NCBI GenBank assembly: GCA_002401885.1
Contig: NVUL01000001.1
Coordinates: 32,966-96,965 of the forward strand
Reading direction: 5' to 3'
Length of the DNA: 64,000 bases
Origin: SAR86 cluster bacterium
GTDB taxonomy: Bacteria > Pseudomonadota > Gammaproteobacteria > Pseudomonadales > Pseudohongiellaceae
Each line of letters opens with the position of its first letter. The stretch's first letter is position 1. A model generated the notes under the pieces. That model saw nothing but the letters and a program-made list of their open reading frames with translations, made no database searches and was not told the origin of the DNA. Positions 9,775 to 21,907 of this stretch are shown one piece after another. The translations under genes and the position numbers were made by a program.

Positions 9775-12264
9775 CTACAGTGTCCGAATCTGAGTATAGT
9801 CTGTATAGCCCATTAGTATCTTCTCGATACCATCCTGCTTCCTGGTGTGCATGCCCGCTTTGATTGCCGCAATATGTACTTCCGATGCTGGGGCCCGACG
9901 CAAGACCAAATTCTTGATTTCAGAATTGTTCATCAAGAGTTCGTGAACACCCATGCGCCCTCTATAACCCGTATCAAGGCAATCCATGCAGCCCGGCGCT
10001 TTATAGAGAGTGAACTGACCTTTCTGCGCGAAGTCCTTATGCCAGAGTTCAATCTGCCTGATTACTTCTTCATCACTAGGTGCAGAACGAGAATCTCCCG
10101 ACATTGCCTCACTGCAATATTCGACTGCCAGGAACTCGAGCTCTCGCTTCTCAGGTGTGTAAGCTTTCTTACAAGAGGTGCACAAGGTTCTTGTTAGGCG
10201 TTGGGAGAGTACACCGATCATCGCATCGGCGAAGTTGAATGGATCCATATCCATATCTAATAAGCGCACGATACTTTCCGCTGCGCTATTGGTATGCAGC
10301 GTTGATAGCACCAAGTGACCAGTGAGCGATGCCTCGATCGCTGTTGATGCTGTTTCATGGTCACGCATCTCGCCTACCATGATGATGTCTGGGTCAGCAC
10401 GCAGGAAGGCTCTCATCGCGATAGAAAATGTCATTCCAACTTTGTCGTTTACTTCAACTTGGCGTAGCCCCGGCTGAGTAATTTCCACTGGATCTTCCGC
10501 TGTCCAAATTTTTCGCTCAGTACCATTCAAATAATTTAAAACGGAATGCAAGGTTGTACTCTTACCAGAACCGGTAGGGCCACAAACGAGAAACAAGCCG
10601 TGCGGCCTGGAAATGCCATCTAATAAACGGTCGAGATTGTCACTACTTAGCCCGATGGCGTTGATCGGCATACACTTACCGCCACTAAGCAGACGAATAA
10701 CAACATCTTCTATACCACCGGCGGTAGGAATGGTTGCCACACGTAGCTCTACATCAACTGGAGCGAAGTGTCTGAAATTAATCTTTCCATCCTGAGGCTT
10801 GTTCTTGTTAGAAATGTCTAGGTGCGCCATTACCTTGATTCTGGAAACGAACACGGCGCGATATTTTGTGGGAAATTTGTAGTAGGTCGCTAGCACACCA
10901 TCTTTTCTGAAGCGCACGACAACCTTCTGCTTGCCCATACCAGGCTCTATATGTATGTCCGACACCTTCTGCCGATGCGCATCTTCGACAATTTTATTGA
11001 CTATGCGCACTACGACATTGTCAGTAACCTGCGCAGTTTCTGCTGCTGAGAAGAGCGTCGAATCATAGGAATCGTCTTCACCATCGGCATCTAACTCGCC
11101 ATCGAAATCGGCTATCGTCGCTTCGATGTCTTCGGATGAATAATAGAACTGTAGTGCCCAGTTAATGTCCTCTGGGGACGCCATGACAGGCTCGACATAT
11201 TTGTTAATGTTAAAACTTAGAGCGTCAGTAACCTGCCAATCCATTGGGTTCTCGATCGCTACGACGATCTTGCCCTCGTAGACATAGAGGGGTACAACCT
11301 TGTGCTTAAATGCGATAGCCGCGGTGAGCACTCGAATAACTTCCGGCTCCACAATAAATTCGCGTAGGTTTACAAAGGGAATACCTAGCTTCTTGGCGAG
11401 GCTCTGTTGAATCTCATCCTTCGCGATGACTCCGGCGTTGACCAAAATCTCGCCAAGCGCGCTCTTACGACTCTTCTTCTGTTCTTTTAACGCGTCTTGA
11501 AGCTGCACCTCCGTTACCAGATCTTCCGACAGCAGAATCTCACCGAGTTTTAGGTTCGGCATGTTCTTCTGCCGAGAGAGAGCGCCCTCTAATTCATCTG
11601 CATCAACGATCTTATTGCTTACTAAGTATTCGCCGATCGTGCGCGAGCGCTCTGTCTGTTGCTCCTCGAGAGCAGTGCTTAGTGCTTCCTGAGAAATCTG
11701 CTTCTCTTGAACGAGCAGGTCGCCGATCTGACCACCGATGGTATTGCTTTCGATTGAGGCTTTGGAGACGAAGAGGTGGGTACAGTAGCGCCACTTGCGT
11801 CCGACCTTTGTCTGCTCGTAAAAATGGAGTCCGTTCTTGTCGGTGCGCGAGCCGTAGGTCTTGCCGGTGATTTCTGTTCGATCTTTAAAAAATACCTCGA
11901 AGGAACGCGCAGCCGTATCGACATCCAGTCCTTTGATTTTCTCTTCGGTATTCTGGCTTTCTAACATCAATTGATACGGTTTCTCCAGTCGAAGAAACTT
12001 AATGTTAGCCATATCGATATCGGTAGGATTGTTAGCACGCGGTTCGAGAATGCTGATTGTTTCGGTAGACGCGTTGAACTGAGTGAGCTTACCCTTAGTA
12101 CGGCTATTATTATTCAGCTCAATAGTTACTGAGGTATTGGAGTATTCAGGCCCCTCATGCACATCCGAGAACGGCGGTGGCTGAAGGTCTATCTTCATAA
12201 TTACTGGGGATTGTGAATTCATGCCCGAAGAAGGCCCCATCACAATCGCTGAATCGCTTTGCAT
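9775..12264 (-). CDS. GspE/PilB-family ATPase with extended N-terminus (MshEN-like repeats)
   Basis: Walker A CGPTGSGKSTTLHS, Walker B VGEMRD, CTSCKK...CMDCLDTGYRGR; repeated IGDLLVQEK.../IGEYLVSNK.../LGEILLSED.../LGEILVNAG... motifs. Confidence 0.88.
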   Translation of the reverse strand: MQSDSAIVMGPSSGMNSQSPVIMKIDLQPPPFSDVHEGPEYSNTSVTIELNNNSRTKGKLTQFNASTETISILEPRANNPTDIDMANIKFLRLEKPYQLMLESQNTEEKIKGLDVDTAARSFEVFFKDRTEITGKTYGSRTDKNGLHFYEQTKVGRKWRYCTHLFVSKASIESNTIGGQIGDLLVQEKQISQEALSTALEEQQTERSRTIGEYLVSNKIVDADELEGALSRQKNMPNLKLGEILLSEDLVTEVQLQDALKEQKKSRKSALGEILVNAGVIAKDEIQQSLAKKLGIPFVNLREFIVEPEVIRVLTAAIAFKHKVVPLYVYEGKIVVAIENPMDWQVTDALSFNINKYVEPVMASPEDINWALQFYYSSEDIEATIADFDGELDADGEDDSYDSTLFSAAETAQVTDNVVVRIVNKIVEDAHRQKVSDIHIEPGMGKQKVVVRFRKDGVLATYYKFPTKYRAVFVSRIKVMAHLDISNKNKPQDGKINFRHFAPVDVELRVATIPTAGGIEDVVIRLLSGGKCMPINAIGLSSDNLDRLLDGISRPHGLFLVCGPTGSGKSTTLHSVLNYLNGTERKIWTAEDPVEITQPGLRQVEVNDKVGMTFSIAMRAFLRADPDIIMVGEMRDHETASTAIEASLTGHLVLSTLHTNSAAESIVRLLDMDMDPFNFADAMIGVLSQRLTRTLCTSCKKAYTPEKRELEFLAVEYCSEAMSGDSRSAPSDEEVIRQIELWHKDFAQKGQFTLYKAPGCMDCLDTGYRGRMGVHELLMNNSEIKNLVLRRAPASEVHIAAIKAGMHTRKQDGIEKILMGYTDYTQIRTL

Positions 12265-12424
12265 ATTTACTCCTCAACTCCTGCAGTACTTTAGCAGGAA
12301 TTGGAAAACTGCACAATTTGTGCATCTTATTGAATTTATTAGCTATTCATCCTGTTGCTGATCGCTATTTCCAGCAAGCAAGGTGAGACTTTGTAATTCG
12401 TTCTGCTTCGACTCAGGTCGCTTT

Positions 12425-13339
12425 TTATCTGGCCAGTTTGGTTTTGCAGAAAATGATCAATTTAGTTAGGCTTCCAGTGGTCAAGCCTACTCCCGTCAGC
12501 ACAAGCGTACAGGCAAATAGCATGAAAAATGTAACTTCTTCTGCAAGAAAAAGATTCGCCCAAAACAGGCTGAATAAGGGGATCAAAAATGTATTGGTGA
12601 CAGCAAGATTCGATCCTACCCGCGAAATGAGCCTGTAGAACAAAACGAAGGCGAAGCCTGTGCAAATTATCCCCAGAGATAGGACACTCAGCCAGATCGA
12701 ACCCGTTGGCATTATCTCGGGCATTTGCCAGAGAGCGAGGGGCAATAGAGTTAACGAAGAAAAAATCAAACTACCTGTCGTAACTGCTACGCCACTCACG
12801 GCAGGGAGATATCGAGCCATTAGGTTAATTGCTAGACCATAGAATACCGACGCCAAAATACCTGCCGCTATCGCCAACAGACTTGTGCTTGACGCTAACG
12901 GCCCGGAGTAATCCAACATCAATAGAACTACTCCCAAAAAACCGACGAACATACCCACTATTGCTATCAATGAGAGTCGCTGCTGCCACAAAGTAAACGC
13001 AATAATAGCTGTGAAAAATGGAACGGTGGCATTAATGATTGAGGCGAATCCGGCACCTATGCTCAGGGTAGCGTAAGCCAAAAGGCAGAATGGGACTGTC
13101 ATATTGCAGAAACTGAGAAGGAGAATAGGACGCCAGTTTGACACTATCTCATGCTGCTTTCCCAAAGCGATACAAACTGGCAATAACACCAGCAATGCTG
13201 AGGTCACGCGCATCTCAATGAGAAAGAAAGGGCCAAACACGGGCGAGCTAATTCGCAAAAACAAAAAAGATGCTCCCCAAATTGCGGAAAGCAGTATAAG
13301 CACGAGATAATCTTCTAATGCGGGTTCACGGGCCTGCAT
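12425..13339 (-). CDS. EamA/DMT-family transporter
   Basis: Ten hydrophobic segments, LSAIWGASFLFLRI N-terminal EamA motif; start trimmed to ATG at 13339 to avoid overlap with the upstream aminotransferase. Confidence 0.8.
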   Translation of the reverse strand: MQAREPALEDYLVLILLSAIWGASFLFLRISSPVFGPFFLIEMRVTSALLVLLPVCIALGKQHEIVSNWRPILLLSFCNMTVPFCLLAYATLSIGAGFASIINATVPFFTAIIAFTLWQQRLSLIAIVGMFVGFLGVVLLMLDYSGPLASSTSLLAIAAGILASVFYGLAINLMARYLPAVSGVAVTTGSLIFSSLTLLPLALWQMPEIMPTGSIWLSVLSLGIICTGFAFVLFYRLISRVGSNLAVTNTFLIPLFSLFWANLFLAEEVTFFMLFACTLVLTGVGLTTGSLTKLIIFCKTKLAR

Positions 13340-13428
13340 TGTTGGGAAACCTATTCTGCGTAACCGCAGTGAGAGTTGTGCGCGAGATAGGCCGTCGAGT
13401 TGATTTGCTCGACTGACCGCTGGACTGA

Positions 13429-14604
13429 CTAAGCTGAGTAGACTGCTTGCGCCGCAGCTACCGCCTTGCTGACTTCTGCTTGCACGCCTTGCGTAGCAAG
13501 TACGCTGCCGAGTGCCGAAATACAAAGCAACACATTGCTTTTGTTGCTAGCGAAACCCATCAGGCCAATGCGCCACACTGAACCTGCCAGCGCGCCGAGG
13601 CCAGAGCCAATTTCAAGATTGTAGTCGTTCAATAACGCCGTGCGTACTGCCGCATCATCTATTGAAGCTGGAAATGAGACGGCGTTTAACTGAGGAAGAC
13701 GGTACTCTTTGTCCACCACAAATTTGAGACCCAAAGATTCTAGACCAACGACTAAGGCAGCGTGATTCAGTGCATGCCTGTCCCAGGCATTCTGCAAACC
13801 TTCTTCCTGTAAAATCAACAAAGATTCGTGTAGAGCATAGAGAGAATTAACCGGCGCCGTGTGGTGGTAAGAGCGTTTCGCATCGCTTCCCCAATAGCCC
13901 ATGACCAAATTCAGATCGAGAAACCAACTCTGGACCTTCGATTCTCGCTCACGTATAACCTGTGCCGCTCGCTCGGAGAAAGATATCGGAGACAGTCCCG
14001 GAACACAGGATAGACACTTCTGTGTTCCGGAGTAGATCGCGTCGATACCCCATTCATCTACCTGCAACTCGATGCCACCCAGCGATGTCACAGCATCGAC
14101 GATGGAGAGACAATCGTACTTTGCAGCTAAACCACAGAGCGCCTCTACATCGGAGCGAGTTCCAGTTGAGGTTTCGGCATGTACAAAGGCGATGGCTTTC
14201 GCGTCTGGATTGTCGGTCAAAGCTTGTTCGGCCTTATCGATATCGATAGTGCTGCCCCAAGGGTCTTCCACCATGATCGCCTCGGCACCACAACGTTCTA
14301 CATTTTCTTTCATGCGCCCACCAAACACGCCATTCTGACAGATAATCACCTTGTCACCGCGCTCGATCAAGTTTACAAATACTGTTTCCATACCCGCAGA
14401 GCCAGGGGCAGATACGGGCATAGTTAGCTGGTTTTCTGTTTTAAAGGCGTGCTGTAGAAGCTGCTTGGTCTCATCCATCATCTGGATAAAGGCTGGGTCG
14501 AGATGCCCTATCGTAGGCCGTGACAAAGCCTCGAGAATTCGTGGATTCACATCGGAAGGACCGGGGCCCATAAGTGTACGAACTGGCGGATGAAATGATT
14601 TCAT
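13429..14604 (-). CDS. Class V aminotransferase, alanine--glyoxylate / serine--glyoxylate aminotransferase-like
   Basis: MGPGPSDVNPRILEALSRPTIGHLDP...; PLP Lys context YSGTQKCLSCVPGLSPISFS. Confidence 0.85.
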   Translation of the reverse strand: MKSFHPPVRTLMGPGPSDVNPRILEALSRPTIGHLDPAFIQMMDETKQLLQHAFKTENQLTMPVSAPGSAGMETVFVNLIERGDKVIICQNGVFGGRMKENVERCGAEAIMVEDPWGSTIDIDKAEQALTDNPDAKAIAFVHAETSTGTRSDVEALCGLAAKYDCLSIVDAVTSLGGIELQVDEWGIDAIYSGTQKCLSCVPGLSPISFSERAAQVIRERESKVQSWFLDLNLVMGYWGSDAKRSYHHTAPVNSLYALHESLLILQEEGLQNAWDRHALNHAALVVGLESLGLKFVVDKEYRLPQLNAVSFPASIDDAAVRTALLNDYNLEIGSGLGALAGSVWRIGLMGFASNKSNVLLCISALGSVLATQGVQAEVSKAVAAAQAVYSA

Positions 14605-14674
14605 TGAGTGCTAACCTCTAGTGTGCCTTTGCAAAAGTGGCTCTTTTATAGTGCCTCGGTAAAAACGGAGCCCA

Positions 14675-14707
14675 TAAAAAAGCCGAGTATAACCCGGCTT
14701 TTCTGAA
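14675..14707. terminator. Intrinsic terminator downstream of rplQ
   Basis: aaaaaagccgagtataacccggcttttc hairpin. Confidence 0.65.
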
Positions 14708-14727
14708 TACACTTGAAAACTAACTGC

Positions 14728-15129
14728 TTAATCCTCAGTAGCTTCCACCACTGCATCGTCAGCTTCGGTATTGGGTCGATCTACCAGTTCAACATAAGCC
14801 ATAGTCGCTTTGTCACCGGCGCGCTCGCCACACTTAAGAATGCGGATATAACCACCGGGGCGGTCTGTGTAGCGCGGGCCTAGTTCGGTGAACAATTTAC
14901 CCACTGTAGCTTTGCTACGAGTACGGCTGAATGCCAAGCGGCGGTTCGCCACACTGTCCTTCTTTGCCAAAGTAATCAGAGGCTCAGCAACGGACCGCAG
15001 CTCCTTCGCCTTGATTAGTGTGGTTTTAATAATTTCATGCTCAACTAATGAGATAGTCATATTTCTGAACATGGCTGATCGGTGCGAACTATTTCTATTT
15101 AGCTGGCGACCGCTTTGTCGATGACGCAT
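14728..15129 (-). CDS. rplQ: 50S ribosomal protein L17
   Basis: [24 protein letters not shown]. Confidence 0.98.
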   Translation of the reverse strand: MRHRQSGRQLNRNSSHRSAMFRNMTISLVEHEIIKTTLIKAKELRSVAEPLITLAKKDSVANRRLAFSRTRSKATVGKLFTELGPRYTDRPGGYIRILKCGERAGDKATMAYVELVDRPNTEADDAVVEATED

Positions 15130-15162
15130 AACTCGTTACCTTATCTAAGGGCTTAACTAATT

Positions 15163-16161
15163 CTAAGCTGCCCGATCGTCTGATTTAAGACTGGACGGAG
15201 GCCAATTTTCAAGACGCAGACCAAGTGATAGCCCACGCGTAGCCAACACGTCTTTAATCTCTGTTAGAGACTTCTTACCTAGGTTTGGTGTCTTCAACAG
15301 CTCAACTTCTGTGCGCTGTATAAGATCGCCAATGTAATAAATATCTTCAGCCTTGAGGCAGTTCGCAGAGCGTACAGTCAACTCAAGATCATCGACCGGG
15401 CGAAGAAGAATCGGATCAATCTCGTCTTCATGCTCTTCGGGTTCTGCAATGATTTCACTTTGCAGGTCGACGAATACTGCTAGCTGATGCTGCAAGATTG
15501 TAGCAGCACGACGAATAGCTTCTTCTGGCTCAATAGTGCCGTTAGTTTCAATATCGATCACTAATTTATCGAGGTCAGTGCGTTGTTCAACACGGGCACT
15601 ATCTACCGAGTAGGACACACGAATAACTGGCGTGTAGGAAGCGTCGAGGAGAAGTCTTCCAACACTACGAGTCTCATCGTCTTCAGAAGCACGACTATCC
15701 GCTGGAGAGTAACCTCTGCCCTTGCGAACAGTTAGGCGCATGTTCAGCTCGCCATTCGCATTCAAATGCGCGATAACATGATCTGGATTCATGATCTCAA
15801 CATCATGGTCCACAGTAATATCACCCGCAGTTACAGCGCCGGATCCTTTCTTGTTTAGAGTGAGAACCGCCTCTTCGTTGTTATTTAGTACTACGGCGAG
15901 GCCTTTGAGATTAAGAAGAATTTCGATTACATCCTCTCGTACGCCTTCAATAGTGCTGTACTCATGTACAACTCCATCTATCTCGACTTCTTCAACTGCA
16001 GCCCCAGGCATAGAAGAAAGTAGGATCCTTCGTAATGCGTTACCCAATGTATGACCAAAGCCCCGCTCTAGCGGCTCTAATACAACCTTCGAGTGACAAG
16101 CATCGAACTCGTCGACCTGTATCACTTGCGGCGTTAGAAAATCTGATAAAGAAATTTGCAT
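15163..16161 (-). CDS. rpoA: DNA-directed RNA polymerase subunit alpha
   Basis: [26 protein letters not shown]; start trimmed to MQISLSDFL. Confidence 0.98.
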   Translation of the reverse strand: MQISLSDFLTPQVIQVDEFDACHSKVVLEPLERGFGHTLGNALRRILLSSMPGAAVEEVEIDGVVHEYSTIEGVREDVIEILLNLKGLAVVLNNNEEAVLTLNKKGSGAVTAGDITVDHDVEIMNPDHVIAHLNANGELNMRLTVRKGRGYSPADSRASEDDETRSVGRLLLDASYTPVIRVSYSVDSARVEQRTDLDKLVIDIETNGTIEPEEAIRRAATILQHQLAVFVDLQSEIIAEPEEHEDEIDPILLRPVDDLELTVRSANCLKAEDIYYIGDLIQRTEVELLKTPNLGKKSLTEIKDVLATRGLSLGLRLENWPPSSLKSDDRAA

Positions 16162-16187
16162 GAAATCCACCCTTTGTGTGATTGTCA

Positions 16188-16808
16188 CTACTTAGAATAT
16201 AGCTCGACGATTAGGTTCTCGTTGATCTCTGAAGGCAGATCTTCACGCTCAGGCTTGCGCGTGAACTGACCTTCTAGCTTGCTTTGATCTACTGTTACCC
16301 AATCGATCGGATTACGCTGCGAAGCTAATTCCAATGCTGATTTAATTCGTAGCTGCTCTTTAGCTTTCTGACGAATGGCAACAGAGTCACCTTCAGAAAC
16401 ACGGTAAGAAGCAATATTTACCACTTCACCATTCACAGTGATGGATTTGTGTGCAACAAGTTGACGTGATTCGGCGCGAGTCGAGCCAAAACCCATGCGA
16501 TAGACAACGTTATCTAGACGGCATTCCAATAGCTGCAATAGATTTTCGCCTGTCGCACCTTTAATTCGAGCCGCTTCCTTATAGTAGCCTCGGAACTGCT
16601 TCTCCAGCACACCATAAGTTCTTCTGACTTTTTGCTTCTCGCGAAGTTGCACACCGTAATCAGATAGGCGGCCACGACGTGCACCGTGCTGGCCAGGAAT
16701 CGTATCGGCTTTGCACTTGCTATCTAATGGACGAACGCCGCTCTTCAGAAACAGATCTGTTCCTTCACGACGGGACAACTTACATTTTGGGCCTAAATAA
16801 CGGGCCAT
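16188..16808 (-). CDS. rpsD: 30S ribosomal protein S4
   Basis: [24 protein letters not shown]. Confidence 0.98.
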   Translation of the reverse strand: MARYLGPKCKLSRREGTDLFLKSGVRPLDSKCKADTIPGQHGARRGRLSDYGVQLREKQKVRRTYGVLEKQFRGYYKEAARIKGATGENLLQLLECRLDNVVYRMGFGSTRAESRQLVAHKSITVNGEVVNIASYRVSEGDSVAIRQKAKEQLRIKSALELASQRNPIDWVTVDQSKLEGQFTRKPEREDLPSEINENLIVELYSK

Positions 16809-16862
16809 AGTCTATCTCCTGTGCTCTTTCACGTATCAGAAGAGCTTCTGCTTACTTATCGT

Positions 16863-17258
16863 TTAAACGCGACGTTTCTTAGGGGGTCTGCAGCCATTGT
16901 GTGGAATAGGCGTGACGTCAGTAATATTTCCGACTCGAAGACCGCAATTATTCAGCGCTCTAACAGCCGACTCACGACCAGGACCAGGACCATTAACCTT
17001 CACGTCCAGAGTCTGCAATCCATAAAGTTCAATAGCCGCTTTTCCTGCCTTCTCTGCAGCAACCTGAGCTGCGAAAGGCGTGCTCTTTCTGGAACCACGG
17101 AAACCGGAACCGCCGGCAGTCGCCCAGCTCAATGCATTACCCTGACGATCGGTAATAGTGATGATCGTGTTATTAAAGGATGCATGAATATAAGCAAGGC
17201 CATCGATAACGGCGTTGCGGGTTTTCTTCTTAGTCGACTTCTCTGCTGGCTTAGCCAT
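16863..17258 (-). CDS. rpsK: 30S ribosomal protein S11
   Basis: [41 protein letters not shown]. Confidence 0.98.
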   Translation of the reverse strand: MAKPAEKSTKKKTRNAVIDGLAYIHASFNNTIITITDRQGNALSWATAGGSGFRGSRKSTPFAAQVAAEKAGKAAIELYGLQTLDVKVNGPGPGRESAVRALNNCGLRVGNITDVTPIPHNGCRPPKKRRV

Positions 17259-17317
17259 AAATTATTCCATCTAACTCTTTTGTACGTTCTAAATACTTAG
17301 CTGACTACGCTTGCCAA

Positions 17318-17674
17318 TTACTTACGAATTGGTTTGCGTGGACCTTTTCTCGTTCTAGCATTTGTTTTCGTGCGCTGACCACGAACTGGCAGAGAACGAC
17401 GATGACGAATACCACGGTTGCAACCTAAATCCATAAGACGCTTGATGTTCATGGATACTGCGCGCCTGAGATCACCCTCAGTAGTATGGTTCGCTACTTC
17501 CGCTCGAATGCTGTCCAATTGTTCAGGGCTGAGCTCACTAGTCTTCAACGAAGGCGTGATTCCAGTCTTGTCACAAATCGCACTTGCGGTAGTTGGGCCA
17601 ATTCCAAACACATAACGTAAAGAAATAACGATGTGCTTGTTATCGGGTATGTTGATTCCGGCAATACGTGCCAT
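17318..17674 (-). CDS. rpsM: 30S ribosomal protein S13
   Basis: [26 protein letters not shown]. Confidence 0.98.
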   Translation of the reverse strand: MARIAGINIPDNKHIVISLRYVFGIGPTTASAICDKTGITPSLKTSELSPEQLDSIRAEVANHTTEGDLRRAVSMNIKRLMDLGCNRGIRHRRSLPVRGQRTKTNARTRKGPRKPIRK

Positions 17675-17727
17675 AAAAGGTGCTCCGTTCTCTACTATTC
17701 TTGCTTACGAATTCAGTCGTGTCAGGA

Positions 17728-17844
17728 TTAACCCTGACGTTGCTTGTGTCTTGGCTCAGATTTGCAAATTACTCGCACAGAGCCATTACGCTTAATTACT
17801 TTGCAGTTTCGGCAAATCTTCTTTACAGATGCTCTAACTTTCAT
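17728..17844 (-). CDS. rpmJ: 50S ribosomal protein L36
   Basis: Manual translation [38 protein letters not shown] (38 aa), below the ORF-track length cutoff; between secY and rpsM. Confidence 0.95.
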   Translation of the reverse strand: MKVRASVKKICRNCKVIKRNGSVRVICKSEPRHKQRQG

Positions 17845-17896
17845 GTTCGTTCTCCGTTGTTCTTTAAGTAGTCTCTATAACTCAGCGAGCAAGTGA

Positions 17897-19222
17897 CTAA
17901 ATACCACTACGTCCGTAGCTGCCTAACTTCGATTTCTTCATCAGAGAATCATACTGATGAGACATTAGGTGCGACTGTACCTGTGACCAGAAGTCCATAG
18001 TTACAACCACCGAAATTAATAGCGCCGTACCACCCAAGTTAAAGGGCACGTTAGCAAACATTTGCATAAAATTCGGCAACAAACATACAAGTGTAATATA
18101 CACAGCACCGAACATAGTCAGCCTCGTGATTACACCGTCGATGTACTTCGCAGTTTGCTCACCAGGTCTAATGCCGGGAATAAATGCACTTGAGCGCTTC
18201 AAGTTCTCGGCAACATCGCGTGGATTAAATACTAGTGCCGTATAAAAGAAGCAGAAGAATATAATCATCGCGCTAAAAATAATGATGTAAAGAGGCTGGC
18301 CCGGTCCGATGAGGAATGCTAATTCCTGCAACCACTCCGAACCCTCAGCCTGACCAAACCAGTTCGCGATACTGGCAGGGAATAACAAGATACTGCTGGC
18401 GAAAATCGCTGGTATAACGCCCGCCATATTAATCTTAAGTGGTAGATGACTAGCTTGAGCCTGATACATCTTTCTACCCTGCTGGCGTTTCGCATAGTTG
18501 ACGGTAATGCGACGCTGCGCTCTTTCTATATAGACGATACAGGCAACAACACCGATCGCGATCAAACCCACGACTAGCAGTAACACACCATTGATCTGGC
18601 CTTCGTAAGCTTGCGTCAACGATGTACCGATAGCTGCCGGAAAGCCTGCAACGATGCCGGCGAAGATCAACATCGATATTCCGTTGCCGATACCTTTTTC
18701 TGTAATCTGCTCACCCAACCACATCAGGAACATTGCCCCGGTAACCAGAGATACAATAGCAGTCAGGTTAAATGCAAGACCCGGCGCGTAAGCCATTGGC
18801 GCCAAAAGCCCAACAGTCATACCGGTTCCCTGAACAGTCGCTAGCACCAAGGCACCGTAACGCGTGTACTGGGATATCTTACGGCGACCAGATTCGCCTT
18901 CTTTCTTTAACTGATCTAACTGCGGGCTTACTGCAGAAAGCAACTGCATAATAATCGAGGCCGATATATAAGGCATGATGCCCAGGGCTAGGATGCTCAT
19001 TCTTTCCAGAGCACCACCGCCGAACATATTAATCATATCCGTGAACGTGCCTTCCTGTGCTGAGAAGAAGGACGCCAACTGCAATGGATCAATTCCAGGG
19101 ACAGGGATATGTGTGCCAATTCGGTATACGAAAATAGCAAACAATAGAAACAACAGACGTGACTTAAGCTCGCCTAGTCCCGCGCCTATGTTTTCTGGAG
19201 TTATGTTGGGTTTGTTTGCCAT
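17897..19222 (-). CDS. secY: Preprotein translocase subunit SecY
   Basis: [13 protein letters not shown]...[14 protein letters not shown]; spc operon position. Confidence 0.98.
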   Translation of the reverse strand: MANKPNITPENIGAGLGELKSRLLFLLFAIFVYRIGTHIPVPGIDPLQLASFFSAQEGTFTDMINMFGGGALERMSILALGIMPYISASIIMQLLSAVSPQLDQLKKEGESGRRKISQYTRYGALVLATVQGTGMTVGLLAPMAYAPGLAFNLTAIVSLVTGAMFLMWLGEQITEKGIGNGISMLIFAGIVAGFPAAIGTSLTQAYEGQINGVLLLVVGLIAIGVVACIVYIERAQRRITVNYAKRQQGRKMYQAQASHLPLKINMAGVIPAIFASSILLFPASIANWFGQAEGSEWLQELAFLIGPGQPLYIIIFSAMIIFFCFFYTALVFNPRDVAENLKRSSAFIPGIRPGEQTAKYIDGVITRLTMFGAVYITLVCLLPNFMQMFANVPFNLGGTALLISVVVTMDFWSQVQSHLMSHQYDSLMKKSKLGSYGRSGI

Positions 19223-19240
19223 TATCTATTTTACTGTTCG

Positions 19241-19792
19241 CTATTCTTCTGCCGCAGGAGCGTCGTCTTTTTTAGCCTTAGCCGGCTTCTTCTTAGCCGC
19301 CTTGGCAGGCTTGTCAGCTTTCTTCGCTAACTTCTTAACTTTCACCGGAACTTCAATGTCGATGACCTTGCCACCGGCAGCTTCGATTGCTGCTCGCGCA
19401 CCCTTAGTTGCACCAATTCCTTCGAGAGTAACTGCCTTAGTTACATCACCGGATAACATTACCTTCGCTCTCTTGATTCCAGCAGTAATTAAGTTCGCCT
19501 TCCGCAGCACTTCAATAGTGACAACGTCCGCATCCAATTTATTTAATTCTGATGTGCGAACCTCGGCTGAAACACGTCCTATACGGGAGCTAAAGCCGTA
19601 CTTCGGTAGACGCATTTGCAAAGGCATCTGGCCGCCTTCGAATCCCGGTCGAACTGTGCCGCCAGTACGAGACTTCTGACCTTTGTGACCGCTTCCAGCA
19701 GTCTTGCCCGAGCCACTACCGATACCGCGACCGACGCGTTTCTTGGCTTTATGGCTGCCAGGAGCTGGGCTTAATGTATTTAGTTCCATCAC
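19241..19792 (-). CDS. rplO: 50S ribosomal protein L15 with long Lys/Ala-rich C-terminal tail
   Basis: [39 protein letters not shown]. Confidence 0.97.
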   Translation of the reverse strand: MMELNTLSPAPGSHKAKKRVGRGIGSGSGKTAGSGHKGQKSRTGGTVRPGFEGGQMPLQMRLPKYGFSSRIGRVSAEVRTSELNKLDADVVTIEVLRKANLITAGIKRAKVMLSGDVTKAVTLEGIGATKGARAAIEAAGGKVIDIEVPVKVKKLAKKADKPAKAAKKKPAKAKKDDAPAAEE

Positions 19793-19799
19793 GATATCC

Positions 19800-19982
19800 T
19801 TAGTCTACGGCGACCATGTAGCTAACTTTGTTAATCATTCCGCGTACCGATGGAGTATCTTCCACCTCGACGGATTGGTTCATGCGACGCAGGCCCAGGC
19901 CCCTCAAGCAAAGCTTGTGCTTTGGAAGTGTGCCGATCGGGCTACGTACTAATGTAACTTTGACTATCTTTTTCTTCGCCAT
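19800..19982 (-). CDS. rpmD: 50S ribosomal protein L30
   Basis: [46 protein letters not shown]. Confidence 0.97.
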   Translation of the reverse strand: MAKKKIVKVTLVRSPIGTLPKHKLCLRGLGLRRMNQSVEVEDTPSVRGMINKVSYMVAVD

Positions 19983-20016
19983 TTTTCTACCTGCTGTTCC
20001 TTAAGCCGTCTAGTCT

Positions 20017-20526
20017 TTAACCGAGAATCTCTTCGACTGACTTACCGCGTTTGCCTGCAATGTCTTCAGGTGAACGCATGTCTCGCAGACCGTTAAAAGT
20101 AGCGCGCACTACGTTAACTGGGTTAGTGGAGCCATAACACTTGGCCAGTACATTCTGTACACCCGCCAATTCTAGAATCGCACGCATTGCACCACCGGCG
20201 ATTATGCCAGTACCTTCAGATGCTGGCTGCATATATACCTTAGACGCGCCGTGCTTTGCTTTAATTGGATACTGCAAAGTATGGCCATCTAAACTCACCG
20301 TAATCATGTTACGGCGTGCCGCTTCCATAGCCTTCTGAATCGCCAAAGGAACCTCACGAGCCTTACCGCGACCAAAACCGATGCGGCCATTGCCGTCACC
20401 AACTGCAGTAAGTGCTGTAAAACCAAAAACCCGACCACCTTTAACCACTTTCGCTACGCGGTTAACCTGGATCAGCTTTTCTTGCATGCCTTCTTCGTTC
20501 TTATCAGGCTGGTCTCTATATGCCAT
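20017..20526 (-). CDS. rpsE: 30S ribosomal protein S5
   Basis: [39 protein letters not shown]. Confidence 0.98.
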   Translation of the reverse strand: MAYRDQPDKNEEGMQEKLIQVNRVAKVVKGGRVFGFTALTAVGDGNGRIGFGRGKAREVPLAIQKAMEAARRNMITVSLDGHTLQYPIKAKHGASKVYMQPASEGTGIIAGGAMRAILELAGVQNVLAKCYGSTNPVNVVRATFNGLRDMRSPEDIAGKRGKSVEEILG

Positions 20527-20538
20527 AGTTCAAAACCC

Positions 20539-20889
20539 TTAAAATTTCAATCCGCCTTCACGAGCCGCTTCGGCAAGAGCCTTGATGCGGCCATGATAGG
20601 CATAACCTGATCGATCGAAAGCAACTTTCTCAATGCCAGCTGCTTTAGCTCGTTCAGCGATTAATTTCCCGACTTTGCCAGCTGCATCGACATTGCCAGT
20701 CTTTCCACCACGCGCATCTTTCTCAACAGTAGATGCAGAGGCCAAAATTTGATCACCAGAAGGCGAGATTACTTGCGCATAGATATGTCTAGGCGAGCGG
20801 TATACACACAGTCTGTTCACGCGTAGTTCGCTAATCTTTGCTCTGGCTCTTTTTGCCCGTCTAATACGAGCTACTTTTTTAACGTTCAT
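20539..20889 (-). CDS. rplR: 50S ribosomal protein L18
   Basis: [29 protein letters not shown]. Confidence 0.97.
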   Translation of the reverse strand: MNVKKVARIRRAKRARAKISELRVNRLCVYRSPRHIYAQVISPSGDQILASASTVEKDARGGKTGNVDAAGKVGKLIAERAKAAGIEKVAFDRSGYAYHGRIKALAEAAREGGLKF

Positions 20890-20900
20890 ATCTATGTGCC

Positions 20901-21434
20901 CTATTTCTTCTTCGCTTCTTTTCTAAATACACGCTCATCAACGTAGCGAATTCCCTTGCCCTTATAAGGCTCAGGTGGACGAAAATCTCTGATTTCCGCA
21001 GCGACTTGACCTACTAACTGTTTGTCAGCACCAGAGATCACAATTTCTGTCTGTGAAGGAGTTTCCGCAGAGACGCCTTCTGGGAGCTGATAGTTGATTG
21101 GGTGGGAATATCCAACCGTGATATTGATTTTCTTACCTTCAGCTTTGGCTCTATAACCAACGCCTTGTAGCTCTAATTTCTTTTCAAATCCTTGGCTAAC
21201 ACCAAGCATCATGTTGTTGATTAGCGAACGGAAAGTACCAGCCATGGCATTTGCCTGACGCGAGCCATCTTTCGCTGAGATACTAAGCACCTCTCCATCC
21301 TGAACAACGGCAACAGAACTATGCAGCTCCAAGCGCAGGTTTCCCTTGCCGCCCTTTGCCAGAATCTCGGTATCGCTAACGTTTGTTTCTACGCCTTTAG
21401 GTATCTCTACCGGGCTATTTGCTACTCTAGACAT
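20901..21434 (-). CDS. rplF: 50S ribosomal protein L6
   Basis: [16 protein letters not shown]...[13 protein letters not shown]. Confidence 0.98.
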   Translation of the reverse strand: MSRVANSPVEIPKGVETNVSDTEILAKGGKGNLRLELHSSVAVVQDGEVLSISAKDGSRQANAMAGTFRSLINNMMLGVSQGFEKKLELQGVGYRAKAEGKKINITVGYSHPINYQLPEGVSAETPSQTEIVISGADKQLVGQVAAEIRDFRPPEPYKGKGIRYVDERVFRKEAKKK

Positions 21435-21498
21435 AATATTGCTCTATTGACGATCTCAGCTCTCGCTCGCGAGACTCAAGATCGAGTATCAACACCAA

Positions 21499-21894
21499 TT
21501 AGAAAACTGTGCAAAGAACCTCGCCGCCGAGTCCGGCCGCGCGTGCTTGCGTTTCAGTCATCAGGCCTTTGTTTGTAGACATTATTGAGATGCCCAAACC
21601 GGCTCTAACCTTTGGTAAATCTTCTTTACCTTTATAACTGCGCAGGCCCGGCCGGCTTGCGCGCTTAATTTCTTCTATAACGGGTTTTCCCTGAAAATAC
21701 TTCAGATCTATGTTCAGGTTAGGCTTGCCGCCATTTTCATCTACCTGATAACCAGCAATATAACCTTCGTCCTGTAAAACTTTTGCGATTGCCACCTTCA
21801 TCTTAGAAGAAGGCATACCAACCGTTGGCAATTTCGCCATCTGCGCATTGCGAATGCGAGTTAAAAGATCTGCTATGGGATCTGACATGCTCAT
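21499..21894 (-). CDS. rpsH: 30S ribosomal protein S8
   Basis: [16 protein letters not shown]...[18 protein letters not shown]. Confidence 0.98.
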   Translation of the reverse strand: MSMSDPIADLLTRIRNAQMAKLPTVGMPSSKMKVAIAKVLQDEGYIAGYQVDENGGKPNLNIDLKYFQGKPVIEEIKRASRPGLRSYKGKEDLPKVRAGLGISIMSTNKGLMTETQARAAGLGGEVLCTVF

Positions 21895-21907
21895 AATTCT
21901 TCTCCGA

